Shown: positions 9,060 through 17,547 of the stretch, piece after piece | Layout: every line of letters begins with the position of its first letter | Position numbering within the stretch: the first letter of the stretch is position 1 | Assembly (NCBI GenBank): GCA_021773035.1 | Contig: JAJFKU010000061.1 | Span: 1-64,000 of the forward strand | Length of the DNA: 64,000 nucleotides | Origin: Woeseiaceae bacterium | GTDB taxonomy: Bacteria > Pseudomonadota > Gammaproteobacteria > Steroidobacterales > Woeseiaceae | Direction of reading: 5' to 3' | Position numbers and translations under genes: made by a program | The notes under the pieces: model-generated | The model's database searches: none | What the model was told of the DNA's origin: nothing | The model's input: the letters and a program-made list of their open reading frames with translations, nothing else

Positions 9060-9091
9060 GATTTTCATACGTATATATACGTATGAAAATC
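9060..9091. promoter_or_regulatory. 32-bp perfect palindrome upstream of the chemoreceptor gene
   Basis: The sequence is its own reverse complement across all 32 bases, centred between 9075 and 9076. The half-site is GATTTTCATACGTATA. It is AT-rich, with nested CATACGTATG-type cores, and a partial half-site (ATTTGCGTAT) follows at once. It lies 149 bp before the chemoreceptor start in a 438-bp gap (8803-9240) with no gene of its own. Such symmetry fits an operator for a dimeric or tetrameric regulator. There is no T-tract after it, so it is unlikely to be a terminator. Confidence 0.55.
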
Positions 9092-9240
9092 GTACATTTG
9101 CGTATAAACAAGCTGCACAGAAGGTCGACATACGTACTGAAGCGCGAGTATTCGAGCCGGCACGACGCGTATCGGCACTGTGTCGCGGTCCCAGGTGCTG
9201 TTGCGCAAACAAACTGTATGACGACGAAAGGTTCGGAATT

Positions 9241-11916
9241 ATGAAAAATCTCACGACTGCGTTTGCGAATTTAAACTTTGCGAAAAAACTTGCCTTCGGT
9301 TTCGGTGGTATGGCCCTCGTAATTACGTTGATCGTGGTAGTGATTAACCGTCAGGCGAACGTGACCGCGACAGTATCCGCGCGGGTAACCGAATTACGGG
9401 TGCCTACGGCAAACGCGAGCCTGCAGATGCTCAACGGCATCAATCATGCATTGGCGGCCCTGAGAGGTTGGATGCTGTTGGGTAAAGACGGTTTCGCAGC
9501 CGAACGTGACCAGGCCTGGACCGAGGAGATTTCGCCATCGTACGAGTTCATGCGAGAAGCCGCAAAACACTGGACCAATCCGGCGAATGTCGAGAGATTC
9601 AAACAGATCGAGAAGCTGTTGCCGGAGTTCGAGCGCATCCAGAAAGAAATCGAGGGGATCGCACAGACACGGGACAACGTTCCGTCGATAAAGCTGTTGT
9701 TCGATGAAGCCGCGCCTCAAGCGGCCATAATGGTGACAAAAATCACCGAAATGATCGATCTGGAAGCGAACGAAGCTGCAACACCTGAGCGTAAGGCGTT
9801 GCTGGGGATGATGGCGGATGTCAGGGGGAGCACCGGATTGGCATTAGCGAATATTCGTGCTTTTTTACTGGGCGGCGATAAGCAGTTTGAGATTGCGTTC
9901 GAGAAGTTCTGGGCTACCAACGAACGTCGTTTCGGCGACCTGTCTAACGCGGCACATCTGCTAACCCCCGAACAACGAGTCGCTTACCAGGAGTTCACCG
10001 GGGCTCGAGCGATATTTGCGCCGATTCCACCGAAGATGTTGGAGATGCGTGGCCAGCCTGACTGGAATCTCGCCAATCATTGGCTCGCGACCAGGGCGGC
10101 GCCTGTTGGAGCCCAGTTGGTGAGCTTGCTCAACGAAATGAGCGCAGACCAGGCGGTCCTGCTGAGTAACGACGGTGAGCAGGTGAAGAAAGAGTTGAAT
10201 ATGCTGACCGCGGCCGGTTGGGCCGCACTGGCTATTGGCGTGGGGCTTGCCGCGCTGCTGGGATTCATCATCAATCGCGCTATCACGCGACCGCTCGGGG
10301 AGGCGTTAGCTGCGGTGAACCGCATTGCCGACGGCAAGCTGGACGAGGTCATTGAAGTCAAGTCGACCGATGAGACCGGCCAGTTGCTGCAGGGCATGAA
10401 GGATATGCAGGCGAAGCTTAACGAAGTCGTCGAGCAGGACATACAGTTGATCGTGGACGCGGCCGGCAGCGGCGATCTGAGTCAGCGTATCAAACTCGAA
10501 GGTAAAGAAGGTTTCTACGAGAAGCTGAGCATCGGTATCAATGACCTGGTGGATGTAAGCGACCGGGTGGTGAACGATACCGTAGCGGTGTTTGCCGCGA
10601 TGGCGCGTGGCGATCTGACGACGACCATCGAGACGGAGTACCGGGGGTCGTTCGATCAACTCAAGCAGGACGCCAATGCAACAGTGAGGAAACTCTCAGA
10701 AGTCGTCGAGCAAGACATCCAGGCAATCGTCGACTCCGCACGCAGCGGTGATCTGAACCAGCGGATCGAGCTGGCGGGCAAAACGGGCTTTTACGAGAAA
10801 CTGAGTGCTGGCGTCAACGATCTTGTCGGCGCTGCCGAACAGGTTGTGACCGATACGATACGGGTGCTTAGCGCGATGGCGTCGGGTGACCTGACCAAGA
10901 CGATCGAGACCGAGTACGACGGTTCGTTCGGTCAACTCAAACAGGATGCGAATGCGACGGTGGCGAAGCTGACCGAGGTGGTCGGTGAGATCCAGAGTGC
11001 GTCGAAGTCGGTCAATACGGGTGCAGATGAAATCTCCCAGGGTAATGCCAACCTGTCGCAACGGACCGAGGAGCAGGCATCAAGCCTGGAAGAAACGGCT
11101 TCGAGTATGGAGGAAATGACCAGCACTGTCAGGCAGAACGCGGACAACGCCGTGGAGGCGACCAAGCTCGTAGGAGCTGCTCGCGAACAGGCCGAACAAG
11201 GTGGTGAAGTGGTCGGCCGCGCGGTGAGTGCGATGGACAAGATCAATGAATCGAGCAGGAAGATCTCCGACATTATCGGCGTGATAGACGAGATCGCATT
11301 TCAGACGAATCTGCTGGCACTAAACGCTTCGGTAGAGGCAGCCCGGGCCGGCGATCAGGGACGTGGCTTCGCTGTCGTGGCGAGCGAGGTACGCAATCTT
11401 GCCGGAAGAAGCGCGACGGCTGCCAAGGAAATCAAGGAACTGATTGAAGACAGCAGCGGCAAGGTCGACGAGGGCTCACGTCTGGTCAACGAGTCGGGTA
11501 AAACACTGCAGGAGATTGTTAGCAGAGTGACTGACGTTACGACTATTGTCGGTGAAATCGCGGCCGCCAGCCAGGAGCAGTCGGCAGGAATCGACGAGGT
11601 GAACAAAGCGGTTATGCAAATGGATGAGTTGACGCAGCAGAATGCTGCGCTGGTTGAGGAAGCCGCTGCGGCGAGCGAATCGATGGGCGAACAGGCGCAG
11701 GGTCTGCATCAGATGATGACATTCTTCACCGTCAAGGGTGGCGGCACGCCGGCTGCTGCCGCGATGCTCGATGTGCCGAGCAACAGCAAGCGACGTTCGG
11801 CTGAGCGGCCACAGACCGAATCGAAAAAGCTAGACGATGCCGGGCAGACGGACATGCCGGCACCGCAAATACGAGCCGTCGCGAACGGTGCTGATGCCGA
11901 GTGGACAGAGTTCTAG
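9241..11916 (+). CDS. Methyl-accepting chemotaxis protein with tandem HAMP-like units and CheR-docking tail
   Basis: 891 residues, a transmembrane chemoreceptor that controls the CheA kinase. TM1 is at about 20-37, followed by a large helical periplasmic sensor (about 38-315), TM2 at about 322-345 and a HAMP domain to about 390. Two near-identical 91-residue units then start at about 396 and 487 with EVVEQDIQ and contain GDLxQRI and GDLTxTIETEY; they read as poly-HAMP relay units. The kinase-control region follows (about 580-835), with the hairpin-tip motif [10 protein letters not shown]. The protein ends in EWTEF, a WxxF tail of the kind that docks CheR/CheB. No che genes are nearby. The ligand is unknown. 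The palindrome at 9060-9091 may control it. Confidence 0.93.
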   Translation: MKNLTTAFANLNFAKKLAFGFGGMALVITLIVVVINRQANVTATVSARVTELRVPTANASLQMLNGINHALAALRGWMLLGKDGFAAERDQAWTEEISPSYEFMREAAKHWTNPANVERFKQIEKLLPEFERIQKEIEGIAQTRDNVPSIKLLFDEAAPQAAIMVTKITEMIDLEANEAATPERKALLGMMADVRGSTGLALANIRAFLLGGDKQFEIAFEKFWATNERRFGDLSNAAHLLTPEQRVAYQEFTGARAIFAPIPPKMLEMRGQPDWNLANHWLATRAAPVGAQLVSLLNEMSADQAVLLSNDGEQVKKELNMLTAAGWAALAIGVGLAALLGFIINRAITRPLGEALAAVNRIADGKLDEVIEVKSTDETGQLLQGMKDMQAKLNEVVEQDIQLIVDAAGSGDLSQRIKLEGKEGFYEKLSIGINDLVDVSDRVVNDTVAVFAAMARGDLTTTIETEYRGSFDQLKQDANATVRKLSEVVEQDIQAIVDSARSGDLNQRIELAGKTGFYEKLSAGVNDLVGAAEQVVTDTIRVLSAMASGDLTKTIETEYDGSFGQLKQDANATVAKLTEVVGEIQSASKSVNTGADEISQGNANLSQRTEEQASSLEETASSMEEMTSTVRQNADNAVEATKLVGAAREQAEQGGEVVGRAVSAMDKINESSRKISDIIGVIDEIAFQTNLLALNASVEAARAGDQGRGFAVVASEVRNLAGRSATAAKEIKELIEDSSGKVDEGSRLVNESGKTLQEIVSRVTDVTTIVGEIAAASQEQSAGIDEVNKAVMQMDELTQQNAALVEEAAAASESMGEQAQGLHQMMTFFTVKGGGTPAAAAMLDVPSNSKRRSAERPQTESKKLDDAGQTDMPAPQIRAVANGADAEWTEF

Positions 11917-11947
11917 TCGCGTTGCATTCGAACGTAGGACTGAGGTT

Positions 11948-12265
11948 TTATCCGGCGAGGTTGGGGAGGTTGCAGCTACCGTCGCGATGGAAACGAGTCT
12001 CGACATTTCCGAATAAGGACTGATAAGCAAACAGTCCAAAACTTCCGCCCGCGTACACAGGGTCGAGCAAAACACTCTCTTCGCGGGCATCAACTGTATG
12101 GCATCGCGCATTGCTGCTGTTGGGAGTCCATATCCAGAACCGCTTTGTTTCTTCCACCGGCGAGGCCGGTACAGTCGTCTCGCTATCCGTTTCTCGGGAT
12201 ATTAAGGGTTTGAAGTGTCCTGCCATCACATCCAAGCGTCGAAAAGCCTCGCAAACATCTTGCAT
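11948..12265 (-). pseudogene. Remnant of a D-cysteine desulfhydrase-like PLP enzyme gene
   Basis: Two pieces of the gene that is intact at 16200-17282 survive here in the same orientation. The 3' part encodes VLLDPVYAGG then FGLFAYQSLFGN, matching the C-terminus of the intact copy (VLLDPVYTGK and FGLFAYQSLFEN class). The 5' part (about 12150-12200) matches at DNA level the region encoding the PLP lysine loop, but out of frame. Roughly 230 central residues are missing. With the esterase gene that follows divergently, this forms a decayed copy of the 16.2-19.0 kb module. Confidence 0.8.
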
Positions 12266-12295
12266 AAAACATATTGTGATGTAATATTGGATCCA
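12260..12295 (+). promoter_or_regulatory. Promoter and putative GntR operator of esterase gene 1
   Basis: TTGCAT at 12260-12265 and TAATAT at 12282-12287 are 16 bases apart. The -10 runs into ATTGGATCCA at 12286-12295, which contains the palindrome TGGATCCA. The same hexamers, the same 16-base spacer and the same overlapping ATTGGATCCAGGAT occur at 17387-17422 before the second esterase gene. Conservation of this layout in two diverged copies argues for function. Confidence 0.6.
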
Positions 12296-12462
12296 GGATC
12301 ATGGATTATTAAATGGTAAAATACAATCAAATAATCCCGGATGTTCAAGGAGGTTCTTGAACTCACCCACAGCGTTTAGCTGAGGGGAAAACTACGTCGG
12401 CAGTCGAAGGGGAAAGGAGAGTGACAAGAATGCGGGTAAACAGTGTTGGCAGGAGTGGACGA

Positions 12463-13917
12463 ATGACGGCTTTGAAAACCTCTTGGTTTTTCTGCTGTGC
12501 GATTTACGCGCTGGCCCTGTTTCCAACAGTGTGTCATGCCGAAATCGAGCAAGCAGATACGAGTTCTACAGCCGAGATCCGCGAACAGGCGATTGCATGG
12601 ATACAGAAAAACGCCGTTCGCCTGACATCTATGACGGCCGGTTCGGGCTTTCAGGATCTCGAACCTGTTGCCGGGATGATTGGCGATGCGAAGGTGATCG
12701 GTCTTGGTGAGGCGAGCCATGGAACACGGGAATTTTTTCAGTTCAAACACAGAATGCTCGAATACCTGGTTGAACATCACGGTTTCAGGCTTTTCGGTAT
12801 CGAAGCGAATTTCGCCAGCTGTTTACCGATTTCAAACTACGTGTTGACAGGTGAGGGCGATCCGGAAGCGCTGGTCAACGGTATGGGGTTCTGGACCTGG
12901 GACACTGAGGAAGTCATCGAGCTTGTGAAATGGATGCGTACTTATAACCAGACACATGAAGACAAGGTTAACTTCTTCGGTTTCGATATTCAGTATGCGC
13001 CTCCGGGGTTGCAAATAGCGCTCGATTTCATAGCGCCGGTCGATGCCGCGAAACACAGCTATTTCCGTGAAGCACTTGGCGCTTATCTGCCGGGCGATAA
13101 GACCTACCTCGAGTCTGTAATGGAAATCTACAACGAGCCACCCGACAAACGGATGGTGCGGCACGATAACACGGCAGAGCTGCTGAGTTTCTTTGATCAA
13201 AACGAAGGCCGACTCGTCGCGGCGGGCGGAGCGGATCGTTATGACATTGCGCGGACGGCAGCATACGCCGTGGAGCGAACATTCGCCCGATCTCGTCCCA
13301 CCGAGGGAGAAACGCCCTCGGAGGCGGCTTATCGATCGTTCACTATCCGCGATCAGGCTATGGCAGACATGGCTGTGTGGGGCCTGGGTCACTACGGGCC
13401 CGATCAAAGAGCGGTGTTGTGGGCGCACAACGCGCATATCCAGACGGCGAGCTTCGAGTGGGGCGGTAAAGAAGCCCGGTACATGGGGCTTAACCTGGCC
13501 GATGCATTGGGGAGCCAGTACGTCAGTCTGGGTTTTGGATTTAGCGAAGGAGGCTTACAGGCACGCGCGATGCCGGGTCCCGGCTTTGACAAAACTTCAG
13601 AGCCCCCGCCTTTGCAGGAATTTACCGTACCACCGGCTGGGGGCATCTCGATCGGTGGAACTATGCGAGATTCCGGGATGGGCGATTTCCTGATCGACCT
13701 GCGTGAACTGGATGCCGACGAAAGCGCCAAGCGCTGGTTTTCGACACCGCATCCGATGCGGCAACCGGGCGCCGCCTATGTTGAGACTCCCGTTGAGCAA
13801 TGGAAAAAGCTGACCTTGTCCAGTTCCTTCGACTTGTTCGTTTTTGTCGAAAAGACGACTCGCGCCAGACCTTCGGAACTCAGCCGTCAACGTTTCGGAC
13901 TAGATAAAACCTGGTGA
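12463..13917 (+). CDS. Exported erythromycin-esterase-family hydrolase, copy 1
   Basis: 484 residues from the ATG at 12463, chosen because it has GGAG 8 bases upstream and gives a clean signal peptide ending CHA-EIEQ. The frame is open from GTG 12421. Family residues are present: His86 in GEASHGTREF, Glu114 in FGIEANF, and His322/His325 in WAHNAH. In the EreA/EreB family these correspond to the histidine and glutamate that open macrolactone esters using water. Resistance enzymes of this family are cytoplasmic, whereas this one should be periplasmic, so a nutritional or other esterase/amidohydrolase role is more likely than drug resistance. It has long stretches of identity with the protein at 17548-19041. 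The next gene (antiporter) follows after 111 bp. Confidence 0.85.
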   Translation: MTALKTSWFFCCAIYALALFPTVCHAEIEQADTSSTAEIREQAIAWIQKNAVRLTSMTAGSGFQDLEPVAGMIGDAKVIGLGEASHGTREFFQFKHRMLEYLVEHHGFRLFGIEANFASCLPISNYVLTGEGDPEALVNGMGFWTWDTEEVIELVKWMRTYNQTHEDKVNFFGFDIQYAPPGLQIALDFIAPVDAAKHSYFREALGAYLPGDKTYLESVMEIYNEPPDKRMVRHDNTAELLSFFDQNEGRLVAAGGADRYDIARTAAYAVERTFARSRPTEGETPSEAAYRSFTIRDQAMADMAVWGLGHYGPDQRAVLWAHNAHIQTASFEWGGKEARYMGLNLADALGSQYVSLGFGFSEGGLQARAMPGPGFDKTSEPPPLQEFTVPPAGGISIGGTMRDSGMGDFLIDLRELDADESAKRWFSTPHPMRQPGAAYVETPVEQWKKLTLSSSFDLFVFVEKTTRARPSELSRQRFGLDKTW

Positions 13918-14028
13918 CCTCAGCCGGTATGAGTTCGTCTATCCATGATAGTTATGCGTTTTCGGAATTGAGCGATACCGGTTATGATGCGGCTCGCATA
14001 ATTCGCCCGCCGGAGAATCGAGGAAATC

Positions 14029-15405
14029 ATGACTGCCGAATGGTTATCGGTGCTGCCGCCGATCGTAGCTGTCGTCATCGTATTGTGGCGCCGAGAAGTC
14101 ATACTCGCTCTTCTCCTTTCAGTGTTCACCGCTGAATTACTACTACAAACGTCGATGCTGGGCGGCTTGCCATTGGCGGGCCTGTTTACGCTCGAACGTA
14201 TCGTCGCGGTGTTTGAGGAAAAAGATAACGCCAGAATCCTCGTTTTCAGCCTGATGATCGGCGCTCTGCTGGCCTATATCCGTCATTCGGGCGGAGTAAC
14301 GGCCATGGTGAGTTCCATCATAAAACGTGGAATTGTCCGCGATGGGCGCCAGGCGGCGTTGTTGACAACCGGGGTCGGGGCGGCTGTTTTCGTCGAATCG
14401 AACCTCAGCGTCCTGACAGCCGGCATCCTGTCCCGCGGCATATTCGATCGATTTGGATTAAGTCGGGCAAAACTGGCTTATATCATTGACAGTACCTCCG
14501 CCCCGATATGCATACTCATCTTATTGAATGCATGGGGTGCATTCATACTGGCATTACTCAACAGCTATGAGTTCGAAATAACGGCTGCACAGGTGTTATG
14601 GGGTACGATTCCTCTGAATTTTTATGCTCTGGTCACACTCGTCATCGTTGTGGTCACGGCCTGGACGGGTAAGTACTTTGGCCCCATGGCGAGTAGCGCA
14701 GTCAAAGTACACGCTGACGGCGAAGAAGAAGTGCAGTTTGCGGCTACGCACCCGGCCTACATGCTGATACCACTTTTCGTGATGGTGGCAGGTATGGTCG
14801 GATTCATGTTCTGGACCGGGGATGGCGTATTGGCCAATGGCAGCGGTTCGCGTTCTGCGCTTTATTCGGTGTCGATGGCCTGCCTGGTTGCCTATTCCAT
14901 GATGCTTGCAGGTGGACGATTCACGCATGGCAAGCTGGTAAAGATCGGTTTTCAGGGGATGGGTGAACTGCTGCCGCTGGTCGCCATAGTATTGTTATCG
15001 CTGGCACTGGGCGCCAGTTTGAAAGACCTTGGAACCGGCATGTTCATAGCCGGGCTGGTGGGCGAATATCTGCCTCTGTACCTGCTCGTGCCGACGTTGT
15101 TTCTGGCCGGTGCCTTGATTTCTTTTTCGACCGGCACCTCCTGGGGGACTTTCGCCATCCTGATCCCGATTGGTGTTCCACTGATCCAGGTTTTCGATCT
15201 ACCGCCTTCACTGGTGATCTCGGCAATCCTGGGGGGAGGTATCTTTGGCGATCATTGTTCCCCGATATCGGATACCACCGCTATTTCGGCGATCGCATCG
15301 GGCTGTGATCTGCTTGAGCACGTAAGAACGCAGTTACCGTATGCGTTAGTCGCTGGCGCTATTACTCTGCTTTTGTATGTCGTTGTAAGCTTGGCATACC
15401 TGTAG
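14029..15405 (+). CDS. NhaC-type sodium/proton antiporter family membrane protein
   Basis: 458 residues with about 11-12 hydrophobic segments. The family signatures lie in the conserved halves: VGAAVFVESNLSVLTAG in the first, and SFSTGTSWGTFAILIPIG followed by GGGIFGDHCSPISDTT in the second. These are characteristic of the NhaC/ion-transporter superfamily, whose members exchange protons or sodium for cations or small organic acids and amino acids. The start has a GAGGA site 5 bases upstream. Its position between an esterase gene and a GntR regulator, in a locus with amino-acid and peptide enzymes, suggests sodium-linked handling of a nutrient, but the substrate cannot be read from the sequence. 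Confidence 0.85.
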   Translation: MTAEWLSVLPPIVAVVIVLWRREVILALLLSVFTAELLLQTSMLGGLPLAGLFTLERIVAVFEEKDNARILVFSLMIGALLAYIRHSGGVTAMVSSIIKRGIVRDGRQAALLTTGVGAAVFVESNLSVLTAGILSRGIFDRFGLSRAKLAYIIDSTSAPICILILLNAWGAFILALLNSYEFEITAAQVLWGTIPLNFYALVTLVIVVVTAWTGKYFGPMASSAVKVHADGEEEVQFAATHPAYMLIPLFVMVAGMVGFMFWTGDGVLANGSGSRSALYSVSMACLVAYSMMLAGGRFTHGKLVKIGFQGMGELLPLVAIVLLSLALGASLKDLGTGMFIAGLVGEYLPLYLLVPTLFLAGALISFSTGTSWGTFAILIPIGVPLIQVFDLPPSLVISAILGGGIFGDHCSPISDTTAISAIASGCDLLEHVRTQLPYALVAGAITLLLYVVVSLAYL

Positions 15406-15491
15406 GCCTTTTCATCACCTCTACGTCGACTGCGTTTCGCGGTCAAAAATTGACATGTCTGAACATATGGTCAATAGTGGTTTTCTAAATA

Positions 15492-16196
15492 ATGGATCCA
15501 AAATTCAATATGCCAGATAAAGCTAAAAATCGCCCAAAAACAACAAGTTCCTGGCTATTTGAGGAATTGAGAGCAGATATCATTGCAGGCCGCTATCCGG
15601 CCGGAAAAGCCATTCGGCAAGAAGAAATCGCAACACGTTTCGAGGTCAGCAGAATGCCGGTACGAGAGGTATTCAGACTCCTCGAGGCAGAAGGCTTGGT
15701 TGAACTGCGACCGCATAGAGGCGTCGTTGTAACGGAATTGGATGAGGACGAAGCGCTGGAAATTTTTGAGACTCGTGTGGCGCTGGAAATACTCGCCGTT
15801 CGCAGGTCGTTTCCACGCCTCACGGACGAACAGGTCAAGGCGATTGAAACGGCTCATGAAACGTTGCGAAATGCGGTACCGAAACATTCGGCAGATTTGC
15901 ACAGGGATTTTCATGTTTCGCTTTACGCCGGGGCGGGGCCTCGATTACGGCGCCTGGTCAGTGAACAACTCGATGCTGCCCAGAGGTATCATCTGAGATT
16001 CGGTCGTTTGGCGATGGAGGTTACTCAGCAAGATCGTGATGATCACGTTAGTCTCGCCGCCGCCGCCGTGAAGCGGAACACCAGAGAGGCCGTCAAAATC
16101 CTGAGAGCACATCTTTCGCGGGGTGCGGCGGAGATTACCAAATCAATTGAGAGCCACAAGAAAAAAACAGCGAAGAGCGCGGTGGAACAAGGGTGA
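15492..16196 (+). CDS. GntR-family transcriptional regulator with FCD ligand domain
   Basis: 234 residues. The N-terminal winged helix is at about 18-80 (REEIATRFEVSRMPVREVFRLLEAEGLVE pattern, seen here as QEEIATRFEVSRMPVREVF). The C-terminal all-helical FCD domain has the expected metal/ligand histidines in DFHVSLY, DDHVSLA and LRAHLSRG. FCD regulators sense small organic acids or amino-acid derivatives and usually repress a neighbouring catabolic operon. The first ATG (15492) has no ribosome site; ATG 15510 (MPDKAK) is equally possible. A TGGATCCA palindrome lies exactly at this start region. The same motif lies at both esterase promoters, so self-control plus control of the locus is likely (inferred). 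The gene ends 3 bases from the end of the convergent PLP gene. Confidence 0.9.
   Translation: MDPKFNMPDKAKNRPKTTSSWLFEELRADIIAGRYPAGKAIRQEEIATRFEVSRMPVREVFRLLEAEGLVELRPHRGVVVTELDEDEALEIFETRVALEILAVRRSFPRLTDEQVKAIETAHETLRNAVPKHSADLHRDFHVSLYAGAGPRLRRLVSEQLDAAQRYHLRFGRLAMEVTQQDRDDHVSLAAAAVKRNTREAVKILRAHLSRGAAEITKSIESHKKKTAKSAVEQG
15493..15500. promoter_or_regulatory. TGGATCCA palindrome at the regulator gene start
   Basis: The 8-bp palindrome TGGATCCA also occurs at the -10/+1 region of both esterase promoters (12288-12295 and 17415-17422), each time within ATTGGATCCA or AATGGATCCA. FadR/FCD-type GntR regulators bind short palindromes of the TGGTNNACCA kind, so this is a plausible autoregulatory operator. 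A TTGACA at 15450-15455 could be the -35 of the promoter. Confidence 0.45.
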
Positions 16197-16199
16197 GCT

Positions 16200-17282
16200 T
16201 TATGAGGGTACTTTCTGAATAGGAGTCGCAATATTTTCGAACAGTGACTGATAAGCAAAGAGCCCGAAAGTGCCGCCTGTGTGTAAAAATATGACGTGTT
16301 GCTCGTCTGAATAGGTCTTATTTCGAATATCGCTGACCAGGGCCGCCAGCGCTTTTCCCGTGTACACAGGGTCAAGTAAAATGCCTTCCTCGCGTGCCAT
16401 TAATTGTATGGCCTCACACATTTCCACGGTAGGAAGCCCGTAGCCGGGGCCTCCTTGTCCCAGCTGGACTTCAACGACATTTTCATCTGCTTGTCTACGG
16501 CCCAGTTGATGATAAACGTCCCTGATCGAATCCATGACGGCGTTTTGAAGCTCGTAGGGATTGGAATCCACGTCGACTCCGACGATTCGTGTGTTGCTGG
16601 CATTCATGATCCGCATTCCGGCGATGAGACCCGCCTGCGTTCCGCCGCTTGACGATGCCATAACGATAGCGTCGGGGTGGAATTGGCGCGTGGCACATTG
16701 CTCCAGAATTTCCTGGGCCGCATTGACATATCCCAGGCCACCGATGCCGTTGGATGCACCCAGTGGAATCATATAGGGGGTATGACCGGCGGCAGATAAT
16801 TCCTCGAATACCTGTTCCGCGATGGTATTCCGATCCGTGTCCAGCCCTATCTCAACGATCCTGTCGGCGAACAGATTGTCGATAAGCCGGTTTCCCGTCT
16901 GCAGGTAGTCGTGTTCCGTTCGGGCAACATTTTTTTGCAGAATCAGAGCGCATTTTACCCCTGCCCTCCGTGCAGCCGCTGCTGACTGGCGGGCATGATT
17001 CGACTGAATCCCGCCCATAGTGACAATCCAGTCTGCACCGCGTGCAAGGGCATGTCCGATCGAAAACTCAAGTTTGCGGGCCTTGTTTCCGCCACCGGCG
17101 AGGCCCGTGCAATCATCTCGCTTGATCCACAACTGGGGAACTTCCGAATCTTTGAGGCCCTGCTGCAATAGCGCGCTGCGCAGCCCGTCAAGTCGTTCCA
17201 ACGGAGTGGGTAAGTGGGCGAATAAAAAACGATCAAGGTCCTGCAGCGGACTCTTGATTGTCCTCTTCTGTGGTTCAGCCAT
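16200..17282 (-). CDS. PLP-dependent D-cysteine desulfhydrase / ACC-deaminase-family enzyme
   Basis: 360 residues, normal for the family. The PLP lysine is Lys67 in GGGNKARKLEF. The phosphate-binding segments follow, including SSSGGTQAGLIAGM, and the C-terminal HTGGTFGLFAYQ is present. Members deaminate or desulfhydrate small D-amino acids (D-cysteine, 3-chloro-D-alanine) or 1-aminocyclopropane-1-carboxylate to keto acids, ammonia and, for cysteine, H2S. Substrate preference is not decidable here; the D-cysteine branch is favoured by general similarity. It is a soluble cytoplasmic enzyme without signal peptide. It is divergent from the esterase operon at 17548 and convergent with the GntR gene, and a wrecked second copy lies at 11948-12265. 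Confidence 0.88.
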   Translation of the reverse strand: MAEPQKRTIKSPLQDLDRFLFAHLPTPLERLDGLRSALLQQGLKDSEVPQLWIKRDDCTGLAGGGNKARKLEFSIGHALARGADWIVTMGGIQSNHARQSAAAARRAGVKCALILQKNVARTEHDYLQTGNRLIDNLFADRIVEIGLDTDRNTIAEQVFEELSAAGHTPYMIPLGASNGIGGLGYVNAAQEILEQCATRQFHPDAIVMASSSGGTQAGLIAGMRIMNASNTRIVGVDVDSNPYELQNAVMDSIRDVYHQLGRRQADENVVEVQLGQGGPGYGLPTVEMCEAIQLMAREEGILLDPVYTGKALAALVSDIRNKTYSDEQHVIFLHTGGTFGLFAYQSLFENIATPIQKVPS

Positions 17283-17386
17283 AAATTGATCTCAATGAAA
17301 ATTCAGCTCATACCGCTTGTTTATCGACACGGGCATTCTGATAGCCGGCCATCGCATGTCTATTTAAGACGGCTCGAATTATTTTC

Positions 17387-17422
17387 TTGCATTGCTTTCA
17401 ATGCCATGTAAAATTGGATCCA
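17387..17422 (+). promoter_or_regulatory. Promoter and putative GntR operator of the esterase-TonB-peptidase operon
   Basis: TTGCAT at 17387-17392 and TAAAAT at 17409-17414 are 16 bases apart. ATTGGATCCA at 17413-17422 overlaps the -10 end. A second half-like ATTGGATTTTA follows at once. The arrangement is the same as at 12260-12295. It lies in the 265-bp divergent gap between the PLP gene and esterase 2, so binding here could affect both directions. Confidence 0.62.
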
Positions 17423-17547
17423 GGATATTGGATTTTATATGACAGGTAAGAAATAATCCATGTATTCGAGGAATTTTTTCGCGGGTACTCGAACCGGACG
17501 GTCGTATGAAAAAGACAAATCCATTGGTGAATTGTCAGGAGTAAGCA

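Noticed and set aside
12463-13917. Macrolide resistance gene
   Set aside because: Although in the erythromycin-esterase family, both proteins are exported and sit with uptake and peptide genes, so a resistance call would be unsupported.
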